Assembly: GCA_947491755.1 (NCBI GenBank)
Contig: CANLKV010000001.1
Coordinates: forward strand, 558,001-622,000
Direction of reading: 5' to 3'
DNA from: an uncultured Nonlabens sp.
GTDB taxonomy: Bacteria > Bacteroidota > Bacteroidia > Flavobacteriales > Flavobacteriaceae
DNA: 64,000 nucleotides
In this document: piece after piece, positions 35,523-45,134 of the stretch
Layout: each line of letters opens with the position of its first letter
How positions within the stretch are numbered: the first letter of the stretch is position 1
Program-made: the position numbers and the translations under genes
Notes under the pieces: model-generated
What the model saw: the letters and a program-made list of their open reading frames with translations, nothing else
Databases searched by the model: none
Told to the model about the DNA's origin: nothing

Positions 35523-36374
35523 TTATGATAATAAAATTTTCCAAGCTTCCACAAGTTGATTCTCATTGATCAACTGCTTTGCTTTTTTGTGTTTCTCTAT
35601 AGCGCTTAAATGCTGTATGTTGTTCGCTTTCGCAAAAGCGAGAACCTCATCCTCTCCTGGTATTTCACTTACACCGCCCAGTTTGCCCAGATCGTTACCA
35701 GTCAATACGGTGCTTACTTTTACTGCCTCTGGTAATGCATCCACACCCACACCGTGGTTTCTAGTGGGTTTTGCAACTTCAAACATTGCGTCTTTTGAAC
35801 GGCAGTACCAGTTGCCACCCATACGTGCCACAGTATCGATTTTAAACGGGTCAATAGCTTGATGTTCATCCAGCACTGCGTCATCGATATGCAAGCAAAC
35901 AATTTTACAAATCACTAGCGCTCCAGCGCCACCAGTATCACCTAATTCTTTAATTTCTAGAACCTCGCACTCCATTTGTACAGGACTTTCTGCTACTCGT
36001 GGTGGAGCTACTACCTTGCTGGCTATGGGAGTTAACCCTGATTTTATAAACTCGCTAGTGCCTTTATCATATTCTGTACTTGCAAGCGACATTTGCTGTA
36101 CCATGTCATAATTTACAACATTTATGACGACTTGCTGCGTGCTTTTTATGTTGAGTAATGTGTCTTTCTCACTACCATCACGACCACGACGCACGGGCGA
36201 GAAAACTAGAATGGGTGGGGTTGCACTCACCACATTAAAAAAAGAATAAGGGGATAGGTTTACATTCCCATCTTTGTCCACCGTACTCGCAAAACCTATG
36301 GGGCGCGGTTGTACAGCACTAACTAAATGGCTGTATAATGGGGTGATAGCGATCTCCTCTGGTCCTATGGTCAT
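35523..36374 (-). CDS. Flavin reductase-like FMN-binding protein
   Basis: A 283-residue protein with a split-barrel FMN-binding domain (about residues 1-200), recognised by LVSAVQPRPIGFASTVDKDGNVNLSPYSFFNVVSATPP. This resembles the DIM6/NTAB flavin reductase family. The C-terminal 80 residues form an extra alpha-helical part that includes VLAFAKANN, encoded by an imperfect palindrome copy. The redox partner is not evident. It is likely co-transcribed with the DUF3127 gene, whose ATG is three bases downstream. Confidence 0.83.
   Translation of the reverse strand: MTIGPEEIAITPLYSHLVSAVQPRPIGFASTVDKDGNVNLSPYSFFNVVSATPPILVFSPVRRGRDGSEKDTLLNIKSTQQVVINVVNYDMVQQMSLASTEYDKGTSEFIKSGLTPIASKVVAPPRVAESPVQMECEVLEIKELGDTGGAGALVICKIVCLHIDDAVLDEHQAIDPFKIDTVARMGGNWYCRSKDAMFEVAKPTRNHGVGVDALPEAVKVSTVLTGNDLGKLGGVSEIPGEDEVLAFAKANNIQHLSAIEKHKKAKQLINENQLVEAWKILLS
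35625..35640. repeat. Dispersed palindrome, one mismatch, inside the flavin reductase gene
   Basis: CGCTTTCGCAAAAGCG differs from the core by one base. It is read on the minus strand as AFAKA. Confidence 0.85.
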
Positions 36375-36543
36375 GGTTCAATTACTGTTTTTCAAAGGTA
36401 CAGATTATGACTGCTGTGTGCAATATGTTGCTGTACAGATATACATACGATAGCTAGACTGCTAGCGTTATTAGATTAGTTGTATTTTTAATTTTCAGTG
36501 CGATAAAGTAGCTGACCTCTATGGGTTACCGGTATACTTGTTT

Positions 36544-37698
36544 ATGAATGTATATTCTAATAAAAATGTGTTGCGATGGATCATCATCGTGTTTGCTGTA
36601 GGAGCTACCTCGTTGATCTTGTGGAACACCTATTTGTTCTTTCAGAAACTAAAAGATTCAGAACGTAAAAACATGCAGGAGTATGCTATTGCGATCAAGC
36701 AATTGAGCGACTCCTCTCTTGATGAAGACATAGGAGACCTGGCGCCTGCTGTTGTTGTTAACATCAATTCTACAGAAATTCCTATTATCGTTGAAAGTGC
36801 AGAGGGCGCACTAATGGCAGGTAATTTGCCTGATGAGATTGTCAACGATAGTATCAAACTGAGAGAGCTGATTGCAGTGTATTCTCAACAAAACGAACCT
36901 ATTGTTACTACTTATGAGGGAGCCATAGTGCAAACCACTTACTATGGGGACAGTGATATCATTACAAAACTTAAATATTATCCGCTGGCCCTGGTATTGA
37001 TCATGTTCTTATTTGGTGCCGTAATTGTCTTCTTTTACAGATCTACTAAAGCATCTGAGCAAAATAAGTTGTGGGCCGGAATGGCTAAGGAAAGTGCCCA
37101 CCAGATAGGGACACCGTTATCATCGCTGGTAGGTTGGACGGCTATTTTAAGAGAATCTGATGTTGATCCTAGTTATGTTGATGAGATGGATAAAGACATT
37201 CATCGATTGGAGCGCATCTCGGAGCGCTTTTCTAAAATAGGTTCAAAACCTAAATTGAGTGCCCTTGATATTTTATCACAAACTAGAACTGCCGTTGATT
37301 ATATTGAATCTAGATCTTCAAAATTGATTGATTTTAATATACAATTGCCACAAGATGAAATTCTAGTACATATGAATGAGCAGCTGTACGCATGGGTTAT
37401 TGAGAACATCATCAAAAATGGTATTGATGCTATGCGTGGTAAAGGTGTTATTAGCTTGCGTATAGTGCTTTCTGGCAGCAAGGTCTATATTCAAATAACA
37501 GATACTGGTAAAGGAATGCCTAAACATATGTGGAAAAAGATTTTTTCACCTGGATATACCACTAAAAAACGCGGCTGGGGTCTAGGGCTATCTCTGGCAA
37601 AACGGATTATCAACGACTACCATAAAGGCAGATTGAGAGTAAAAGATAGTAGAGTAGGGCAAGGTACTACATTTGAGATCGTGCTAGATACCTGTTGA
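36544..37698 (+). CDS. Sensor histidine kinase
   Basis: A 384-residue membrane kinase starting at ATG 36544 (the TTG at 36538 is less likely). Two membrane helices (about 10-28 and 145-165) frame an extracytoplasmic region of about 115 residues. The dimerisation/phospho-acceptor box is MAKESAHQIGTPLSSLVGW, with the HQIGTP variant typical of Bacteroidetes kinases. The ATPase domain has NIIKNGIDAM, TDTGKGMP and KRGWGLGLSLAKRI. No response regulator is adjacent. It converges with a lipoprotein gene. Confidence 0.87.
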   Translation: MNVYSNKNVLRWIIIVFAVGATSLILWNTYLFFQKLKDSERKNMQEYAIAIKQLSDSSLDEDIGDLAPAVVVNINSTEIPIIVESAEGALMAGNLPDEIVNDSIKLRELIAVYSQQNEPIVTTYEGAIVQTTYYGDSDIITKLKYYPLALVLIMFLFGAVIVFFYRSTKASEQNKLWAGMAKESAHQIGTPLSSLVGWTAILRESDVDPSYVDEMDKDIHRLERISERFSKIGSKPKLSALDILSQTRTAVDYIESRSSKLIDFNIQLPQDEILVHMNEQLYAWVIENIIKNGIDAMRGKGVISLRIVLSGSKVYIQITDTGKGMPKHMWKKIFSPGYTTKKRGWGLGLSLAKRIINDYHKGRLRVKDSRVGQGTTFEIVLDTC

Positions 37699-37712
37699 CT
37701 TGCGATAGTCCC

Positions 37713-38114
37713 TTATATAACATTTATAGAGACACTTATGGTTTCTGTGGGGCCGGACTGGAACGTGAGTGTATGAAGGCCCTTACGTGTGGTGCTAAAG
37801 AGGTAACTCTTTGTGCGATTCTCAATGGCTGTGGTACAAATGCCGCTGGGATACTGCGCCTCTACAACGATAGACCTAGTAAATTCACCTTGTGACTCTA
37901 TAAACTGAAAAAAACTACCACACCCACTAGTTACTTTAAAAGTAACTGGGATACTTGCTACCGCACCAGCCTCAATAGATGTAGGGGCGTCTACACTTAA
38001 TACGTAAGCAGTCTCTATGCTAAAAGTGATGCCATCGTCCTCATATGTACTACAGCTATAACATAACAATAGAAGGAGTAGTAGATTGTAATACTTCCAT
38101 TTTACCAACATCAT
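37713..38114 (-). CDS. Putative lipoprotein of unknown function
   Basis: A 133-residue protein with a strongly hydrophobic signal and lipobox CYSC (Cys21). The mature part is beta-rich and resembles an immunoglobulin-like or CARDB-like strand pattern (SIEAGAVASIPVTFKV, GLHTLTFQSGPTETISVSINVI). I do not recognise a family. It is separated from clpX by that gene's terminator and converges with the kinase. Confidence 0.6.
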   Translation of the reverse strand: MMLVKWKYYNLLLLLLLCYSCSTYEDDGITFSIETAYVLSVDAPTSIEAGAVASIPVTFKVTSGCGSFFQFIESQGEFTRSIVVEAQYPSGICTTAIENRTKSYLFSTTRKGLHTLTFQSGPTETISVSINVI

Positions 38115-38148
38115 AACAATTTATAAAATAAGTTTTAAAAACAGGTAT

Positions 38149-38183
38149 AAAAAAACCGCTCAAGAAATAGAGAGCGGTTTTTT
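38149..38183 (-). terminator. Terminator of clpX
   Basis: ACCGCTC / GAGCGGT stem with A and T runs on its two sides, directly after the clpX stop on the minus strand. Confidence 0.88.
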
Positions 38184-38201
38184 GATGATCTGTCGTTTGA
38201 A

Positions 38202-39437
38202 TTAAGAAACGGCTTTTAGCTTTTGAATACCGCTTTTATCAAGCTTTGATTCAGCATATAGTTTTGTTACTTTAAATTCTTGCTCCTCGCTGCCCGGCAT
38301 ATCAAACATGGCATCTGTTAGAATAGCCTCACACAATGACCTAAGACCGCGAGCACCTAGTTTGTACTCGATAGCTTTATTGACTATATAATCAAGAGCT
38401 TCATCAGTAATAGTAAATTTAATACCGTCCATTTCAAACAACTTTTCATATTGTTTGATGATGGCATTTTTAGGCTCTGTTAAAATGGCTCTTAATGTTT
38501 TGGCATCTAGTGGATTCATGTGAGTTAGTACGGGCAGACGGCCTATAATCTCTGGAATCATGCCAAAATCCTTAATGTCCTTTGGGATAATATATTGCAA
38601 TATATTTTCTTGATCTGCCACCAGGTCGTTTGACTTTATTGCAGAATAACCTACCGCTTGCATATTTAATCGCTTGCGTATCACTTTTTCTATTCCATCA
38701 AAAGCACCTCCAGCAATAAATAGAATATTTTCTGTGTTTACTTCTATAAATTTTTGATCGGGATGCTTGCGACCTCCTTTAGGCGGTACATTAACGACTG
38801 TACCTTCTAGCAACTTGAGTAAACCTTGTTGTACGCCCTCGCCAGAAACATCTCTTGTGATAGAAGGGTTGTCACTTTTACGGGCAATTTTGTCAATCTC
38901 GTCAATAAAAACGATACCTGTTTGCGCCTTTTCTAGATTATAATCGGCAGCCTGCAATAAACGTGTTAATATACTCTCTACATCTTCTCCTACATAACCA
39001 GCTTCTGTAAGTACTGTAGCGTCTACTATCGCTAGGGGTACGTTGAGCATTTTTGCAACCGTTTTTGCAATAAGCGTTTTACCTGTACCGGTTTGCCCTA
39101 CCATCATGATATTTGATTTTTGAATTTCAATATCATCATCAGTAGTGGGTTGCAGCAGTCTTTTGTAATGATTATAGACGGCGACAGACATTACTTTTTT
39201 AGTGAACTCTTGACCGATAATATACTGGTCTAGAAACTCTTTTATCGCTTTTGGCTTCTTTAATGTAAGGTCTGCTTTTGAGACTCCGTTGTCTTCACCT
39301 TTTGTGTCTTCAATTACAATCCCATGAGCTTGTTCAATACAACGATCACAAATGTGCGCGTCTAGTCCAGCTATTAGCAGGTTTGTTTCAGATTTATTGC
39401 GGCCACAAAAGCTACATTCTAATTGTTCTTTACTCAT
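38202..39437 (-). CDS. clpX: ATP-dependent Clp protease ATP-binding subunit ClpX
   Basis: A 411-residue AAA+ unfoldase that feeds substrates to ClpP. The N-terminal zinc-binding domain has Cys8, Cys11, Cys30 and Cys33. Walker A is GQTGTGKT near residues 115-122, Walker B is [10 protein letters not shown] near 178-187, the pore loop is GYVGEDVES and the sensor-2 region is GARGLRSL. Length is normal. It lies downstream of clpP and tig on the same strand, the classical cluster. Confidence 0.97.
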   Translation of the reverse strand: MSKEQLECSFCGRNKSETNLLIAGLDAHICDRCIEQAHGIVIEDTKGEDNGVSKADLTLKKPKAIKEFLDQYIIGQEFTKKVMSVAVYNHYKRLLQPTTDDDIEIQKSNIMMVGQTGTGKTLIAKTVAKMLNVPLAIVDATVLTEAGYVGEDVESILTRLLQAADYNLEKAQTGIVFIDEIDKIARKSDNPSITRDVSGEGVQQGLLKLLEGTVVNVPPKGGRKHPDQKFIEVNTENILFIAGGAFDGIEKVIRKRLNMQAVGYSAIKSNDLVADQENILQYIIPKDIKDFGMIPEIIGRLPVLTHMNPLDAKTLRAILTEPKNAIIKQYEKLFEMDGIKFTITDEALDYIVNKAIEYKLGARGLRSLCEAILTDAMFDMPGSEEQEFKVTKLYAESKLDKSGIQKLKAVS

Positions 39438-39504
39438 ATGTCTTGAGTTTGCATCAATTCTCCCAGCGTTAAGGCTGGTATGATGCGAGGGTTAATCTTT
39501 TGTT

Positions 39505-39520
39505 CGCTTTCGCGGAAGCG
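39505..39520. repeat. Dispersed palindrome, one mismatch, between clpP and clpX
   Basis: CGCTTTCGCGGAAGCG, one base off the core. It is enclosed by GGGTTA (39489-39494) and TAACCC (39521-39526), which could extend the hairpin with an asymmetric internal loop. Confidence 0.85.
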
Positions 39521-39542
39521 TAACCCTTTATTAACTTATTTT

Positions 39543-40220
39543 TTATTTATCGCGTACCAGTACCTCGTCAATCATTCCGTACTCGAGGGCCTCGTCTGCG
39601 CGCATCCAAAAGTCACGATCGCTATCTTCATTAATTTGATCGTAGGTCTTGCCAGAATGTTTTGCGATGATCTCGTAAAGTTCTTCCTTGAGCTTTATGG
39701 TTTCTTTGATGGCGATTTCAATATCTGACGCTTGACCCTGCGTTCCACTAGATACCTGGTGTATCATTACACGACTGTGCGGTAAGGCGCTGCGCTTGCC
39801 TTTTTCTCCTGCACATAGCAGTACGGCGCCCATGCTGGCAGCCATCCCTGTACATATGGTAGCGACATCAGGTTTTATAAATTGCATCGTGTCATAAATA
39901 CCTAGCCCTGCGTATACGCTTCCTCCTGGCGAGTTGATATAAATCTGTATGTCTTTATTAGCATCAGTACTGGCTAGAAATAACAGTTGTGCCTGTATGA
40001 TATTTGCCACTTGATCATTGACACCGGTTCCCATAAAAATTATGCGATCCATCATCAAACGAGAAAATACATCCATGGCAAGAACGTTCATTTGACGCTC
40101 TTCTATAATATTAGGAGTGAGGTTTGTGGGTGTCATGTTCCCTATGATTTTATCATAGTACATGGGGTTGATCCCTTGATCTTTTACCGCAAACTTTTCA
40201 AATTCTTTTGCTATATTCAT
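39543..40220 (-). CDS. clpP: ATP-dependent Clp protease proteolytic subunit
   Basis: A 225-residue serine protease forming the ClpP barrel. The active Ser is in CTGMAASMGAVLL near residue 120 and the His in RVMIHQ near 145. The catalytic Asp lies in the SDRDFWM region near 200. It partners with ClpX encoded just downstream and follows the trigger factor gene after a terminator. Length and motifs fit the housekeeping ClpP1. Confidence 0.96.
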   Translation of the reverse strand: MNIAKEFEKFAVKDQGINPMYYDKIIGNMTPTNLTPNIIEERQMNVLAMDVFSRLMMDRIIFMGTGVNDQVANIIQAQLLFLASTDANKDIQIYINSPGGSVYAGLGIYDTMQFIKPDVATICTGMAASMGAVLLCAGEKGKRSALPHSRVMIHQVSSGTQGQASDIEIAIKETIKLKEELYEIIAKHSGKTYDQINEDSDRDFWMRADEALEYGMIDEVLVRDK

Positions 40221-40244
40221 AGTCGCAATATTACTTTTTATTAG

Positions 40245-40281
40245 AAAAAAAAGGCGTTAACCTCCTTATAAAGTTAACGCC
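40245..40281 (-). terminator. Terminator of tig
   Basis: On the minus strand, GGCGTTAAC / GTTAACGCC stem followed by a run of eight T, between tig and clpP. Confidence 0.88.
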
Positions 40282-40304
40282 TAAAGATAATGATTTAAGA
40301 GCGT

Positions 40305-41633
40305 CTAGGCATTGTAGGCCTCTTTTATAAAGTCCTCGTAAGTTACTTCTTTCACCTTGAGCTTTGCATTTTCTTTGAAAAACTGTAGCATTTTTTCATT
40401 TTGCAATTGCTCGCTCATACGCTTCACTTCTTCTTGATTTTGCATGATGCGTGCAACGACTTGATCTACTTCTTCATCTGTGGCATTTGCATGGCCATAT
40501 TGCTTCATTTGTTCTCTTATTTGAGTGCTTGCGTACTCTTTAAGATGTTCAAATTTGAGCTGTAGCTCTTCATTTGACTGCAATATTTTTGACTCGATCA
40601 ACTGGTATCTCAATCCTTTTTCTGATCGTTCGTATTCACTAGCAGCTTCTTCTTCACTCAATTGGTTTTCGCCGTTGTTTGCGATCCATTTTTTAAGAAA
40701 GTCTGCTGGTAGGTCAAATTTTGTATTGTCAATAAGACCTTCTGTGATATCTGTAAGTAGTTTTTGATCGGTTTGTTGCTCAAATTGTTTTTTTGCATCT
40801 TCTCTCAATCGCTCTCTTAATTCGTCCTCACTGGTAATTACGCCTGGTCCAAATAACTTATCAAAAAAATCTTGATCTAGAGCAGCCATCTCGCGCTCAT
40901 TAACTTCAGTTATTTCAAAAGTAACTGGCACGTCCAGATCGTGCGCTTTATCATGATCAACCTTTAAATAGGTCATTAGGTCATGATCGTCGTTGAATAG
41001 ACCTTTAGTCGATAAGCTTAAAGAGTCCCCTTTTTTGGCTCCTACAAACTTCTTAGTATTTGCCTTTCCTTTAATTTTAGAAACAGGGAACGTCGCATCT
41101 GTATTTATACCTTCCTCATCATTACGGAAGATTCCTGTTACTTCATCACCATCTGCAACGACATCTTTACTCTTTAATTTCCCATATTGTTGTCTGATAC
41201 GATCGATCTGATCGTTGATCGTTTTGTCGTCTGTTTTAATCTGGTAGTGGGTAACTGCTTTTTTACCTTTAACATCCACGTCAAATTCTGGTGCGAGACC
41301 TATTTCAAATTCAAATTTGAAATCTTCACTGTTCCAGTCAATTTCTCCTTGCTCTACTGGCAATGGGTTTCCTAATAAGTTGAGCTTCTCTTTAGAAATA
41401 TACTCGTTTAATTGCTCTTGAATAATTTTATTGATCTCATCTACAAGAACTGGCGTCTTATATTTTTTATTGATCAAACTAGCTGGAACATGTCCCTTTC
41501 TAAATCCTGGGATGGTAGCTGTCTTGCGATAATCTGCAAGAATTTTATCTACTTTTTCTTTATAGTCTGCAGGAGCTACCTCTAGTGTTAGGGTTGCGTT
41601 AAGGGCATCAATGTCAGTGCGCGTGATATTCAT
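40305..41633 (-). CDS. tig: Trigger factor
   Basis: A 442-residue ribosome-associated chaperone. The N-terminal ribosome-binding domain holds a GFRKGHVP signature (about residues 42-49), near the usual GFRxGKxP. The middle PPIase-like region (about 150-235) is diverged, as is usual in Bacteroidetes. The C-terminal helical arms include PGVITSEDELRERLREDAKKQ and a long charged helix. It is the first gene of tig-clpP-clpX. Confidence 0.93.
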   Translation of the reverse strand: MNITRTDIDALNATLTLEVAPADYKEKVDKILADYRKTATIPGFRKGHVPASLINKKYKTPVLVDEINKIIQEQLNEYISKEKLNLLGNPLPVEQGEIDWNSEDFKFEFEIGLAPEFDVDVKGKKAVTHYQIKTDDKTINDQIDRIRQQYGKLKSKDVVADGDEVTGIFRNDEEGINTDATFPVSKIKGKANTKKFVGAKKGDSLSLSTKGLFNDDHDLMTYLKVDHDKAHDLDVPVTFEITEVNEREMAALDQDFFDKLFGPGVITSEDELRERLREDAKKQFEQQTDQKLLTDITEGLIDNTKFDLPADFLKKWIANNGENQLSEEEAASEYERSEKGLRYQLIESKILQSNEELQLKFEHLKEYASTQIREQMKQYGHANATDEEVDQVVARIMQNQEEVKRMSEQLQNEKMLQFFKENAKLKVKEVTYEDFIKEAYNA

Positions 41634-41713
41634 TTAAGGACTTTTAAGCTGTTAAATTCGGGCTGCAAAATTAGTCTTTAATTTATTGCTATCAAAGTCC
41701 TTCCGTAGCAGGC

Positions 41714-42058
41714 TTAATTATCTCGTTCTGTGGTGCTAAACAAGATGGAGCGACCTATAGCAAGCAGCAATGCAAATAATAATGCATACCATATATTTTC
41801 TACTTGAAAGCCGTCAACTAGCCAATCTGCCATCATGATGATAAAAGCATTAATAAACAAAAGAAAAATACCTAAAGTCAAGATAGTTACTGGTAGGGTG
41901 AGTAAAACTAGAATAGGTTTTACGATAAAGTTGAGGAAGGATAATGCTATAGCGACCAGTATCGCTGTAAGAAAACCATCAGTAGATACACCGGGTAGCA
42001 AGTAGGATAGAAAAACGACCAGTACAGCCGTAAGTAGTAATTGAAGTATAAATTTCAT
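41714..42058 (-). CDS. Phage holin family 4-like membrane protein (YvlD-like)
   Basis: A 114-residue protein with four hydrophobic segments (about 3-20, 28-48, 52-74 and 86-106). It has the family blocks FLNFIVKPILVLLTLPVTILTLG and LFLLFINAFIIMMADWLVDGF. Despite the family name, these are chromosomal membrane proteins in many bacteria, and no lysis genes are nearby. Function is unknown. Confidence 0.85.
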   Translation of the reverse strand: MKFILQLLLTAVLVVFLSYLLPGVSTDGFLTAILVAIALSFLNFIVKPILVLLTLPVTILTLGIFLLFINAFIIMMADWLVDGFQVENIWYALLFALLLAIGRSILFSTTERDN

Positions 42059-42077
42059 AAATGAGTTTTTTTAAAAA

Positions 42078-42112
42078 TAAAAAATCCGCTGGAACAGCTC
42101 CAGCGGATTATC
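42078..42112 (-). terminator. Terminator of the GDSL-like lipoprotein gene
   Basis: AATCCGCTGGA / TCCAGCGGATT stem with a 5-base loop and a T run on the minus strand. Confidence 0.88.
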
Positions 42113-42132
42113 AATTTATTACAATAAGAAAA

Positions 42133-43779
42133 TTATTGGATGTTATTACTAGGCTGTACTGATTTGTACTGACCTATATCTACTTTAGGTAAGTCAGATC
42201 CATAAGTAGCGTTAATAGCATCGATAATAGTATTTGCAGTAAAGGCATAACCTCTAGGAGTAGGGTGCACCGCATCTAGAGAAAACGCTCCGCCCGATGC
42301 ATAGGTGCTGGTTAATACACCGCCATTAAAGGCGACACCACCTTGAGCTACTTGTTGTAAAGCAGCACGAGCGTCTACTAGAGCCAGTCCATTAGCCTGT
42401 GCCAGGGCTGCAATCGTGTTGTTATATGCTGTTTGTGCAGCAGTAACACTTGCTTGCTCTTGCTGGTCTAGAACAAAGTTATCACCCAATGGGAATGTTA
42501 CACCGTTTGCAGAAAGAGCACCTGCTATTTCCACAGGTAATCCGGCACCAGTTAGTGTTGCGAACAAGGCTTGATTATTACCTCCCAATAACGATGCTGC
42601 AGGGAATGTAACAAGATCATTAGCTGTAGCCTGGCGTATTTGTCCAAATTGTGGGGCAAGTACATTAGCAAGAGCAGTAGCTTGTGGTGTTGATAGTTGG
42701 AGGCCAGCAGCAGTTCCTACTCCCTGTACTAATGGCACAAGTGCACTGACAAATGCTGGATTAGCAGATAAATCTGCTAGATCATTGTCTCTAACCACAA
42801 GACCGTTTGCAGCGGTTGTGGTAAACTGAATTGCGCGGTCTGGTTGACCAAAAGCAGTAAAAATGGAATTTAAACCACCGTATAGCTGATTAAGAAGCGG
42901 TATTTGCGATCCAAAAGCCGGATCTGCTGGATTTAACGCCAAGGCAGGAACCGTTGTAAAAAATGGAATTGATGTTACATCTGGAATGTTTATCAATGCC
43001 CCCTTAGCACCATTAGCAGTCAATGCTGTCACATACTCGCTGTAGACGCTAGCAAATACTGCGTCATCAGTAATATCATTTGAACTGTAGGTTGCTGGAT
43101 TGATATTATTAGCAGCGTTTTGATCAACACCACTACCACCTGAGGTAGCATAGCTCAAAATATCGTTATTACCTATCCACAAAGTAAAGAACGTCCCGTT
43201 TGCTGCTGCAGCATCTCCTATAACAGTTGCATTAGGAGAAGACGCAAAGCGCACATAATAAGGGTTTGCAGTTCCTGCAGGAATACCTCCTGGATTTCCA
43301 TAACCTGGCAATCCTAGGTGAAAACTCTTTGCACCAGGTACACCAAAGTTATTGATAGGTCCTGTGAACACGTTTGCTATATCTGTACTCGGTGTGCCAG
43401 CTAGTACACTAGGTCCCACTGGTCCCATAGCATTTGCGGTGAGCACTAATCGATTATTTGTGATTTGAGTGCCGTTAAATAATAGACCACCTAGATTATC
43501 GTCCACTAATGGCTGGTTGAACTCCCCACCACCTACTAGTGCAAATTGCTCTGATAGGATTAACGGGAACGAGTTAAGTTGTCCCTCGCGGTACAAGGCA
43601 TTGTCAGCAAACCCAGAGGTAAGCGAGTTTCCTACGGTTACAAATTTTGAAAAGTCAGCCTCTCCAGCAGTGTACACGCCACCTTCTTCAATAGATTCGT
43701 CAAATTCATTTTCACAGCTTATCATTACAGCCGTGGCTGCAAATAAGGCGATATATTTAAATTGTTTTTTCATCTTCAT
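42133..43779 (-). CDS. SGNH/GDSL-like lipoprotein hydrolase
   Basis: A 548-residue surface or outer-membrane lipoprotein with lipobox MISC (Cys22). SGNH blocks can be seen: VGNSLTSGFADN near residue 50 (block I, with GNSL in place of GDSL), WIGNNDIL near 206 (block III) and DAVHPTPRGYAF near 512 (block V, Asp and His). The long Ala/Asn-rich middle is unlike short lipases. In flavobacteria this gene regularly precedes a FadL-type porin, as here with a five-base gap, suggesting linked lipid hydrolysis and uptake. The activity is unproven. Confidence 0.8.
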   Translation of the reverse strand: MKMKKQFKYIALFAATAVMISCENEFDESIEEGGVYTAGEADFSKFVTVGNSLTSGFADNALYREGQLNSFPLILSEQFALVGGGEFNQPLVDDNLGGLLFNGTQITNNRLVLTANAMGPVGPSVLAGTPSTDIANVFTGPINNFGVPGAKSFHLGLPGYGNPGGIPAGTANPYYVRFASSPNATVIGDAAAANGTFFTLWIGNNDILSYATSGGSGVDQNAANNINPATYSSNDITDDAVFASVYSEYVTALTANGAKGALINIPDVTSIPFFTTVPALALNPADPAFGSQIPLLNQLYGGLNSIFTAFGQPDRAIQFTTTAANGLVVRDNDLADLSANPAFVSALVPLVQGVGTAAGLQLSTPQATALANVLAPQFGQIRQATANDLVTFPAASLLGGNNQALFATLTGAGLPVEIAGALSANGVTFPLGDNFVLDQQEQASVTAAQTAYNNTIAALAQANGLALVDARAALQQVAQGGVAFNGGVLTSTYASGGAFSLDAVHPTPRGYAFTANTIIDAINATYGSDLPKVDIGQYKSVQPSNNIQ

Positions 43780-43783
43780 AGTA

Positions 43784-45037
43784 TTACATGCTATAGGTGA
43801 TGCCTATTCCAGGAATAAGCGCTCGTGATTTATATGTTCCGCTGAATGGGGATGGCGACGCTCCTGGGTCTGCATAAGCATCATAAGACTCTGTCACTTC
43901 TTTAAACCTCAAGTATAAAAACGAGGCGTCGATAGAGAATCGCGGCGAGAAGTTGTAGGAGAAACCAGCTGTATATCCTACAGAGTCGTTACGTGGTGTT
44001 TCTGGAGCAAATAATCCAGACTGCACAGGAGACTCATCAAAGTACCATCCACCTCTTAAGGTCAATGATTCGGTTGCCATATATTGAACACCTACACGAT
44101 AGGTACTGGCATCGTTATATTCTCTAGGGTTGATGGATTCACTACCATCTGCAAATACAATATCAAGATTTTCATACTCACTCCAGAAAGCTCTGTTGTA
44201 GTCTAATGCAAACAACCATTTGTCCATCTTATAAGCGACTCCTAGAGTAGCTTCGGCGGGTAATGGTAAGGTCGCTGTAAAACCTTGTACACCGTTAGCC
44301 GGGACTAGTGGGCTGTTAGGGAAGTTAGAAAATGTTGCTTCTCCATCTTCACTCTCAATATCGATTAAAGAGCGGTAATTAAAACCGATGCTTAAGTTAT
44401 CGTTTGGTGTAAACATAATACCGGCATTCCAACCTATTCCTGTAACGCCACTGTCACTGATGGATACATTAGAACGATTGCCTTGCTCATCTGTCAACGA
44501 TCTAGAGGCATTGCGATTAAAATCAACAGATCCTACTGCAATCATAGCACCTACACCTAGACTCACATTTTCAAATAATTGATAAGAAATAGTAGGCTGG
44601 ATAAAAATAGCTTGCAATTCAATCTCGTTTACTAGGTGAGACCCTTCCCAGTCAGTCGGCCAGGTAACATTACTACCATAAGGAGTGTAAATTCCTAGAC
44701 CTACGGCAAATTTATCGCTTACAGCATAGCTCCCATATAGATAAAATGGTGTTCCCATAAGGCTGTCTGTCTCCGCAAAGGCACCTGTTTCTCTGTTTTG
44801 ATAGTTAACGTCAGAAAACACACCAAAACCACCAGCGCTTATATTTAGTTTGTTTTCTAAGTGAACGAGTCCTGCTGGATTGAAAAATAATACGTCTGCG
44901 CTACTCATAACGGCTACACCGGTATGTCCCATAGCTAACTGCCTGTTGCTTTGGGTGCTAACTCGGTACCCGCCTGCATAAGTAGTTGCAGTGAGCAAAC
45001 AAAGTATAGCAAAAACTTTTAATTTGTTCATATTCAA
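43784..45037 (-). CDS. OmpP1/FadL-type outer-membrane transport protein
   Basis: A 417-residue barrel protein with a signal peptide ending ATTYAGG. The FadL hatch-region signature appears as SNRQLAMGHTGVAVMSSADVLFFNPAGLVHL (about residues 29-60). Many amphipathic strands follow, ending in RALIPGIGITYSM. FadL-type channels take up long-chain fatty acids or other hydrophobic compounds. It is the upstream gene of a pair with the GDSL-like lipoprotein. Confidence 0.9.
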   Translation of the reverse strand: MNMNKLKVFAILCLLTATTYAGGYRVSTQSNRQLAMGHTGVAVMSSADVLFFNPAGLVHLENKLNISAGGFGVFSDVNYQNRETGAFAETDSLMGTPFYLYGSYAVSDKFAVGLGIYTPYGSNVTWPTDWEGSHLVNEIELQAIFIQPTISYQLFENVSLGVGAMIAVGSVDFNRNASRSLTDEQGNRSNVSISDSGVTGIGWNAGIMFTPNDNLSIGFNYRSLIDIESEDGEATFSNFPNSPLVPANGVQGFTATLPLPAEATLGVAYKMDKWLFALDYNRAFWSEYENLDIVFADGSESINPREYNDASTYRVGVQYMATESLTLRGGWYFDESPVQSGLFAPETPRNDSVGYTAGFSYNFSPRFSIDASFLYLRFKEVTESYDAYADPGASPSPFSGTYKSRALIPGIGITYSM

Positions 45038-45134
45038 TAATTTATATAGTAATGTGTTTTTAACTTAAATCAAATTTAATATTAAATTGATATTAGGCAA
45101 GCCTTTTATCACTTATTATGCAAGCATAACAAAT

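Noticed and set aside
41714..42058. Holin-family protein as evidence of a prophage
   Set aside because: This holin family is widespread as an ordinary chromosomal membrane protein, and there are no lysis or phage genes around it.
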